Part shown: positions 57,131 to 64,000 of the stretch, in pieces
How positions within the stretch are numbered: position 1 is the first letter of the stretch
Layout: each line of letters starts with the position of its first letter
DNA from: Buxus sempervirens
Taxonomy: Eukaryota; Streptophyta; Magnoliopsida; Buxales; Buxaceae
Assembly: GCA_947561395.2 (NCBI GenBank)
Contig: OX387191.1
Coordinates: 694,501 to 758,500 of the forward strand
Length of the DNA: 64,000 nucleotides
Direction of reading: 5' to 3'
The notes under the pieces: model-generated
What the model was told of the DNA's origin: nothing
What the model saw: only the letters and a program-made list of their open reading frames with translations
Databases searched by the model: none
Translations under genes and position numbers: made by a program

Positions 57131-57743
57131 TGCAGGAGAGATGGGTTTTGTCTTTGGTTTTCTGGGTGGTTGCGAAGAAAAATGGAAGGATTCAGAATCT
57201 GAAAGGTTGTGGAAGGACTCGGGGATTATAGATAGGAGCCCTCAAGGCCATTTCGGGTTTCGATTGAATGGATGTTTGAGAAATCAAGTTTTTTGGTTTT
57301 GCGATTAATATTAAATAGGTAAAACAGTGAAAAAGCCAACTAAAACTGAAATACTGGAAGAAAACATACGAATGCACTAATTGCAGATGATGGCGAGGGA
57401 AGGAAAGAAGGAGGGGAGTAATTGCCCCCCCTAGCTAAAGGCTGGTTCCGCCACTGTGCAGGAGAGATGGGTTTTGTCTTTGGTTTTCTGGGTGGTTGCG
57501 AAGAAAAATGGAAGGATTCAGAATCTGAAAGGTTGTGGAAGGACTCGGGGATTATAGATAGGAGCCCTCAAGGCCATTTCGGGTTTCGATTGAATGGATG
57601 TTTGAGAAATCAAGTTTTTTGGTTTTGCGATTAATATTAAATAGGTAAAACAGTGAAAAAGCCAACTAAAACTGAAATACTGGAAGAAAACATACGAATG
57701 CACTAATTGCAGATGATGGCGAGGGAAGGAAAGAAGGAGGGGA
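57104..57743. repeat. Tandem duplication, 326-bp period
   Basis: 57131-57417 is repeated almost exactly at 57457-57743. The second unit also carries the terminal 37 bp of the hAT MITE (57420-57456) in a less-deleted form (GCCCCCCCTAGCTAAAGG). Confidence 0.92.
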
Positions 57744-57935
57744 GTGGTGTTCACAGGAGAGAAGAGGTTTGGAAAAAAAATAATATTTTTAATAAAAAAG
57801 CAGCCGGCGGAAGACGAACATTAACACTATCAATGTTCAAAACGTTGAAGACGTTATCATTTTCCATCTTGGACGCGTGTCGTACAATTGACGCACGTCC
57901 GAGAGATGGTTTGAGGAAAACTGTGTAAGAAGAAA
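57707..57935 (+). other. Gene-fragment arm 2 of an inverted pair
   Basis: Plus-strand open frame ending LSFSILDACRTIDARPRDG then LRKTV and a stop at 57928. The nucleotide homology with the reverse complement of 56341-56480 stretches about 140 bp, through TTTCCATCTTGGACKCGTGT. See arm 1. Confidence 0.5.
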
Positions 57936-58474
57936 TAGATTAGACCACATCTGGCTATAAAATTTTACATTAGATGTGCGCAATCTTTAATTCAAATGAA
58001 TTGTGTTGTGACGCCGAGCAAAATAGTGATTATTTTGCAGGCTAGTTTGAACAGATAATTAACATGGAATAACACAAACAGTTTGCCCAAAAACACAGAG
58101 AAAACGTCTGTGAGATTCAACTGAATATTATTTAATCAAGTAATACTAAAATCAGTTTACAAGCCGCACTTTATAGTCAAAAATCGTCTGTATTGGAAAG
58201 TTAATAAAAACGGTAAAATCCCCTAAAGCATGCCTAAATGAAATACATAATAAAATAAGCAACCTGTGAAAAATCTGGCCAAATCGGGTTTAAAATCACT
58301 TCCTAATTGACAAACGAAATATTATCAGAAATAATAAAAAAAATAACTAAAAATAGTTATTCGCAGGAGACAACAACAGAATTTGAGATCGAAAAAGATG
58401 CACACCCTTAACCAAAGTTATGGCCAAAATACTAAAACACACTCAAAACTGCCCCAATTAAGAAAATATCACAA
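57936..58474. other. Intergenic, nothing recognised
   Basis: AT-rich 3' flank of the BMT5-like gene (minus strand). No gene seen. Confidence 0.55.
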
Positions 58475-59550
58475 TCACTTCCTACATTTGCGTTGATCTG
58501 TCAACTCATGGTATTTTAGCGCCATCAATGTGCAATCTGACAACTCAGCATCATCTGTCTCGGATCCCTCATCTGTTTCGGATCCCTCATCTGTTTCGGA
58601 TCCCTTTGCATCAATTGCCCTTCGGAGTTTAAATTTATATGTCTTGCTAGGCTTGCAATTAAAGTTCTTGTCACCACCGAACCCGTATTTGTTATGGTAG
58701 CCAGGATAATCCGCCAACCTGAATTCCACCTCTTCTTTAAGTCTAAGGCCATTCTCTGCTGCAAGAGACACCAAGTTCCACTGCAGAAAGAAGCCCTTTG
58801 ATTTGTGGGAAACATGGATTTCTCCATCCTCTGAAATCATCTTCATTGCATTTTTGAAGTACAATCTTAGAAGTTTTCGGTTACGTCTGCCTTTGCAAAG
58901 AACAAAAACTGCGTCAAGGGAGGGAAGAAATAGAGAGGGTGGGATTTGCCCCACATCTATTCAAGTGCTAATAATTGACTTTTCAAACCAAAAGTTTAAG
59001 TCTTGCCTGAGCTGGGATTTCCGTGATTCATTCCTGAAAAAGCCTGCTAGGGGAAAGTTGAAAACAATCCGATCAAATAAGAATCCCTTGAGCAAGGGAT
59101 TATCTGCCATTTCTGTGGCGTCGAACCCATGCAATACGATGCCTCCCCTAGTCTTCACCGCATCGATGTTGGACATGGCCATCCCGTAATTTGAAAGCAG
59201 AAATTCTGAAAATACAAACACCAATTTGTTTGTTATATCTTTTGGCATTACAATGATAACCATACACGCACACATCAACGCAACAGTGATTTAATTTTCT
59301 TCCATTTTATTTATCCTTAATTACCTAAGGAATCAAGCGAAGTTGCTACCATTTTACCAGCAGAGCCAAATGCCCCAGCCAAACAAGCAGCGAAGGAGAA
59401 GTCCCCCTCACCAACCAGAAGGATGTTGTGACAGCTGCTGTAGTGTTTGATCCACCTCTCTGGTTTCGGTGCTTTTAGGTACTGTTTCTTCCTTCCATTA
59501 TCCTCTCTTGGGATGACTACTCTTCCTCTAAAATCTGCTGTGGGAGTCAT
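58475..59550 (-). CDS. BMT5-like / DUF2431 Rossmann-fold protein (possible rRNA uridine methyltransferase family)
   Basis: Three exons on the minus strand: 59325-59550, 59007-59205 and 58475-58886, giving 278 residues. Exon 1 carries WIKHYSSCHNILLVGEGDFS and ACLAGAFGSAGKMVATSLDS, the SAM-binding-like Rossmann start of the family. Exon 2 carries VLHGFDATEMADNP and FDRIVFNFPLAGFF. Exon 3 carries GEIHVSHKSKGFFLQWNL and FRLADYPGYHNKYGFGGD. The plant members are uncharacterised (At4g26485-type); yeast Bmt5 methylates 25S rRNA uridine. The frame only works if intron 2 uses a GC donor (CAG/GCAAGA at 59006) with acceptor GGCAG at 58887; the nearby GT option creates a stop. The C-terminus has three GSETDE/D repeats encoded by an 18-bp minisatellite. 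The protein is somewhat short, with divergent metal/zinc-like tail. Confidence 0.88.
58548..58605. repeat. 18-bp coding minisatellite (GGATCCCTCATCTGTTTC)
   Basis: About three copies in exon 3 of the BMT5-like gene, encoding GSETDE repeats. Confidence 0.9.
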
Positions 59551-60200
59551 GAAATCGATATATTATCGCGTTGGACGTCGACGAAGACCGCTCTATCTTC
59601 AACTCACTCTGCCAACGCTCTCCAGTGCTTTCTTCGCCTGGCCTTGAACTGTTTGCTAAATCAGACAAAATTTGACCCATTTGAGCGTACGTTTATTAAC
59701 AATCTTATCTTCCACCTGCTTTTTATATCATTGAATCGATGCCAAGATAAGAACGAAGAATAAACTCTTCCATTTCTCGATGAGAAGTCACTGGTATGGT
59801 GATGAGAATCAGCGAATGGTTCATTATACTGTTTCGGAAAAGCAAACTGATTAAATTCACGTACTTATTATTTTCTCGTCCCTTCACTTTCCTTGACCAG
59901 ATCCAGAGGGATCCGGCTGCATCCGAAACGACGGCCAATTGCTCTCGTCTCAACGTGAAAGGGGGCTGATCTAGACATGCATAGGCGGGTCTTGTCAGGC
60001 TGCAATGTGCAATCAAGCAACAAAGAAGTTCTTCTACACAACGCTTGAATAAATGCTGGTGAGGGGCTGTCATCGGGCCAAGCGAAGCACAGCCGTTACG
60101 GAGCTTTGCCCTCTAAATTGTGTTAACGAGCCTAGGAGCTGGTTTTCCTAGCTTGCGGTGGCTTCGGTATGTAAAATCTCCGACCCCTACTGGTTTCTTT
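59551..60200 (-). promoter_or_regulatory. 5' region of the BMT5-like gene
   Basis: Source-like copy of the segment found at 55209-55755. No other gene. Core elements not assigned. Confidence 0.5.
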
Positions 60201-60999
60201 TTAGTAAACCAGGGGAATGCACCCTCTTCGCTCGTAACAAAAGAATTAGACACAAATAAGGGCCTTTAAAAAATAAAATTACGTTAAGAGTTAGTTATGA
60301 TACTCATAAACGTGGCAATAATACGCCTTGGTATTGGAATAAACTGGGAAAAAATTAGAAGGTGTTTAAAATGTCAAGCAGAAAACAGAGAACTCGACCA
60401 TTCTTTTCATATTCATCCCTGCGATTACTTAACGACGAAAACTAATACAATGTTTCTGTAGGTAGAGGATTGACTGCTCACTGTTATCCTCCTTTTACCA
60501 GTTCCGTTTTCTCTAAGAATTGAAGATACGAAGAGCTGCCATATGGATGCACCGGTGACTAAACCTTACTCATCATTAAAGTGATGGAGATCCATTTTTG
60601 TTAAGTCCTAGATTATTCTTTCATCTCTCCGTGTCAATGTAAGTTGTTGAAATTTTCAACAAAAATCCTGAATATATATGCATCTGATCAGTACAACGAC
60701 AGTTGAATTAAATTTGTCTTAGATTATTCTTTCACCGCCAAAGTTTTACTTCTTATCAAATGATATCAATCCATCCGCTTAACCACCATGGCTCTACTGC
60801 ACAAGAAAGAAATGAAAAATACTATTACAAGCTAATGTTCCGTGCACCTTACGTAACCATGTTATTACCTATTAGCCAGATTCAACGGCCATTGCCGGAC
60901 AAGCAAAGAAGGAGCAATCAAAGTAATCTTTGATAAAGTTCGTTAACTTTTATTATTTATTTTTATTAAAAGACCAAAGTAACTTTTGATAAAGTAAAA
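60201..60999. other. Intergenic, nothing recognised
   Basis: No gene. The TSD target AAAGTAAAA of the next element lies at its end. Confidence 0.55.
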
Positions 61000-61170
61000 G
61001 GATTGAAATCGTCTGCTGGGTGCCCAGCAGCCAATAAGAATCCTGCAAGGCAGGTGGGCCCCGCCTTGCAGGGCAGGGCAGGGCAGTCGTGATGTGGCCC
61101 TGCCTTGCAGGATTCCTATTGGCTGCTGGGCACCTAGCACTGCTGGGCACCCAGCAGACGATTTCAATCC
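61000..61170. mobile_element. MULE-type MITE with long TIRs, 171 bp, TSD AAAGTAAAA
   Basis: Starts GGATTGAAATCGTCTGCTGG and ends with the exact complement. The arms run on through GTGCCCAGCAG and CCTGCAAGGCAGG, so nearly the whole element folds back. Perfect 9-bp TSD at 60991-60999 and 61171-61179. The GC-rich interior contrasts with the AT-rich flanks. Confidence 0.92.
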
Positions 61171-61179
61171 AAAGTAAAA

Positions 61180-62847
61180 TATTTTGCATTTATCCTCTTA
61201 TATTCTTATAAATTCATTTATGTACTTACATTATTATATTTATTGCATATATATTTTAAATCATCGATATTAATTTGTTTAATTAATAATTTTTCATATG
61301 AATTTCAACTAAACCCATATTCATTTGTCTATGTAATAAACTTTTCATCTCATTGAAGGTTAATTTAGTCATTTAATAAAAATAAACAACAAAAGTTAAT
61401 GGAATTTGACATTAGGGGTACATTTGCAACAATTATGCTAAATGGAAGGGTATAAATATAAATACTTAAAAAGAGTGGATATAAATGCAAATATATCATA
61501 ACGCAGGAGTATATAGTATAGATACAAAAAAGCCCTTATTTTTATTGACTAAAATCTATAAACAATGAAAAACAAAAGAGAGAGAGAGAGAGATTTGAGT
61601 TATGGTACGAAAATTAAAAGCACAAGCATAAAGGAGCTAGTGAAAAGAAGATGAAGGGTTCGGTCTATTGGGGACCAGAAAAACCACTACAATACACTGA
61701 TGATGAAGTGAAGTAGTGAAAGCCACTTTGAAAGATTCAATTCCAGTGGCCACGAACATATTCAACACCCACTTGCTTGGCAGTTTGAAATCTATGTGCT
61801 TCTTTGCACCAATGCCCAAATTCCTTAATTTTCGCATAAAGGTGTTTCCACAAATACAATCTGTTGGGAAAAATAAAAATCTGCCTTTTGCTCACAAATA
61901 GGCATGCACCCTTATTGTTAATTCAACAATATTATGTATTGCCAATAGTCAAATATTCAGTCATTGCCCCACTACTTCAATCCTTTTTTTTCCTTCTTAT
62001 TGATCAATCCTTCTCTTTGATTTAGGTCTAAAATCTTTAAGAAGTTTAAAAAAAAGGTTTAACCCAATATTTTACCCAATAAAGCAACGTGAGATTAAGG
62101 TTTAACCCATGAGATTAACGTGAGATAGTACGTGATTGAGTAATGGTATGAAATTTAAAAGCAAACATAAGTAGGTGTACCAAATTAAAATATCATTTTT
62201 TCTTTTTCCCTTTATATTCATCAAGGTGTGGTTATTGTGAGCGAGTTTCTCTGCCACATACTGAGTTTCATACCTTTCACTCGCGATCCAGTGTTTGGTG
62301 TGCATTATAGACTTGAGCTAGCTGGTTCATTAGGGCTTCAGGTGCACAAGAAACTAGTTTCGGATTAAGGATTAGGGTAGTACTAGTAGCATAGATGGTT
62401 TGATCATAGACTTATGCGGTAGCCCGATCAAAGACATCGATTGTTGTTTGTCATCTATTGTTAGGGTACATGGTCTGAACGCCATGGCGCATTCGTTAAT
62501 AATGGTATTTTAGAGAGACCATATCAGCTAGTTCCGCATGCTGAAACATCTGCTGGTCTAACGGTGGAGGGTGTGTACATATAGGCTTCATGCACCTATG
62601 TAACCTATGTTAACATGTATTTCACTGTTGGACCAGCAGATCTTCCAGCCAAGGGCTCCAACAAATTTCAAGTCTATTTTAGACGTCGATTTTTACTTTG
62701 CTTTTGAAAAGAGAGTAGCAAGTGGGCCCCTGTTACAAGAAAGTGATGATAGGTTCTATTGGTTTCCTCCCATGAACAGCACAAGTAGGTGTACCAAACT
62801 AGACCATGAAGTTCCCTAAAGGAAAGTTACCAACTAGAGTTTGTTTG
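61180..62847. other. Intergenic, nothing recognised
   Basis: AT-rich with a (GA)n run at 61579-61593. The short minus-strand open stretch at 61637-61837 has no recognised family. Confidence 0.5.
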
Positions 62848-62859
62848 TTTGTAGGACTT

Positions 62860-63318
62860 TTTTTTTTTTTTTTTGGAAAAAGGAAAACTTATATTACGGA
62901 GGGACCATCCTTGGTAGTGAAATACCCATGGTGTCCGAAAGAAGTACAAAGCTAAGAGAAAGTGGAGGAGAAGAAAGCCAAATACAAGAATAAGAATCGA
63001 AAGCAAAGTTGGCAAAAGCATCAGCAGTGGCATTACCCTCTCTATAAAAATGACGAAACAGGATCAAAGTGAAAGATTGACACATCATTTTAACTTTTGT
63101 AAGAAGTCTTTTGATACGCCAAGGGTAGTTGGGAGTCCTTGTTTGCAAGAGTCCAATGATAATCTGTGAATCCCCCTCTAGAATAATATGTGTAATTCTT
63201 CTAGCAAGAGCCATTTCGATAGCTTCATATGTTGCTAGTGCTTCCGCATGTACTGTTGATCTGACATGGACTATTGAAGCAAAACCTCCCAAGAAATTTC
63301 CATCAGAAAACCTCCCAA
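62860..63318 (-). mobile_element. 5'-truncated L1-type LINE, RNase H end only, TSD 12 bp
   Basis: TTTGTAGGACTT lies at 62848-62859 and 63319-63330, with the T run (poly(A) tail, minus strand) at the left. The single open frame encodes the RNase H C-terminal half: VHAEALATYEAIEMALARR, IILEGDSQIIIGLLQTR and YREGNATADAFANFAFDS, uninterrupted up to its natural stop at 62894. A young, severely 5'-truncated insertion. Confidence 0.92.
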
Positions 63319-63330
63319 TTTGTAGGACTT

Positions 63331-64000
63331 GCAGAGCCACAATTGACTAGCCCAAGTTATTTCTTAGTGGGCCTATTTGAGTACAATTTTTTTTGGATTC
63401 TACAAGATCTTGAGATAATGGGAGATCTTCAGAAGCTTTTTTGCTTCATTTGATTTGGTCGGCAATGAAGTTTGAACTTTTTTGTTAGCCCAAGTTTGAA
63501 CTTTTTTTGCTTCATTTTTACTTTGCTTTTAATGTGACTTCCAGAGAGGTCATAACTATTTTTATGATCATAGTTAGGAACTTGTGGGACGAGATCATCC
63601 ATAACATGGGAATGGGGCCTCTCTGAAAAGAAAATGGAATGGAAAAGGAGGCGGGGTGGAGCATGTAAGGAAAGGTCCACATGGGAATCAAAGCACGAGG
63701 AAAAGAGGCTGAGAATAAGAAAAAGTGGTCGAAATTAAACTTAAAAGAAAAAGTTTTCAAGTTCTAGCTGAAAATGCAGCTCATCGTCATCAACATGTGG
63801 CTTGTCCTTGTGGTATAATCAATCAAATCCGAATGCTTTCTTCTTACAATAAATATTTAGTTATAAACATGTGCCAAACGACCCTGAACAATTGTGTACA
63901 TTTAGAGTCTCAGATGGGAAGACCATACGACGACATGTCCACATCTTGGAATGAGGGGCTTCTTGCACCTGTACCCCTTAATTATATATAAGAAATTTGC
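63331..64000. other. Intergenic to window end, nothing recognised
   Basis: No gene. Small repeats of GTTTGAACTTTTTTG (63469, 63495). Confidence 0.5.

Noticed and set aside
61637-61837. Minus-strand 66-codon frame with GIGAKKHIDFKLPSKWVLN
   Set aside because: Looks somewhat protein-like, but there is no start, splice or family evidence.
1-64000. CRISPR arrays, bacterial operons, tRNA or rRNA genes
   Set aside because: None visible. All spaced repeats are transposon subterminal repeats, microsatellites or duplications in a plant nuclear context; tRNA cloverleafs cannot be excluded by eye.

Overview
The window is nuclear DNA of a flowering plant, probably a dicot. It has spliced genes with GT-AG introns, plant-only families (a plant-type phosphofructokinase, HMA/HIPP-like proteins, a GH17-X8 glucanase, an RGLG ubiquitin ligase, PPR fragments), and many DNA transposons and plant L1-type LINEs. 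I do not assign a species. Most of the sequence is transposon-derived or recently duplicated. Because many insertions lie inside duplicated segments, several can be checked against an unoccupied paralogous site in the same window.

Layout. 1-5779: 5' part of a CACTA (En/Spm) transposon read on the minus strand, with its terminus at 5779, a GC-rich subterminal repeat array, a TNP2-like gene missing its catalytic core, and a spliced second gene that runs off the left edge. 5930-21640: an array of duplicated units, each carrying a small HMA-domain gene on the minus strand (four copies, one with a premature stop), a SINE-like remnant in three units, and degenerate pieces of phosphofructokinase exon 1. 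Into this array have inserted a hAT MITE, a PIF/Harbinger-like element carrying a PPR gene fragment, a LINE and an unknown 165-bp insert. 17300-20015 and 22550-25345: a second duplicated block (with an older LINE in each copy) interleaved with the HMA units. 26196-29702: an intact two-exon PFK gene, the relative of the broken exon-1 copies.

31313-36366: a 5-kb hAT-type element with subterminal repeats that carries exons of an SR splicing factor and a PPR-like fragment, with no transposase recognised. 37929-40404: a GPI-anchored beta-1,3-glucanase. 41099-43741: a ten-exon RGLG-type E3 ligase (minus). 46.6-49.1 kb: two LINE fragments.

48894-56100: a tandem duplication of about 3.6 kb holding a five-exon coiled-coil, tail-anchored protein gene (50845-51893). 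The second copy has lost its 5' exons, and in their place is a segment resembling the upstream region of the gene at 58475-59550, a BMT5-like (DUF2431) Rossmann protein. 56-64 kb: MITEs, a 326-bp tandem duplication, an inverted gene-fragment pair, and a very short LINE with clear target-site duplications (TSDs).

The intact genes have unrelated jobs: glycolysis, callose/cell wall, ubiquitination and a possible RNA methyltransferase. No operon-like or pathway cluster is visible. The two most noteworthy points are the rapidly duplicating small HMA gene cluster and a set of four extremely short (17-26 bp) LINE-type insertions that each have perfect 14-17 bp TSDs.
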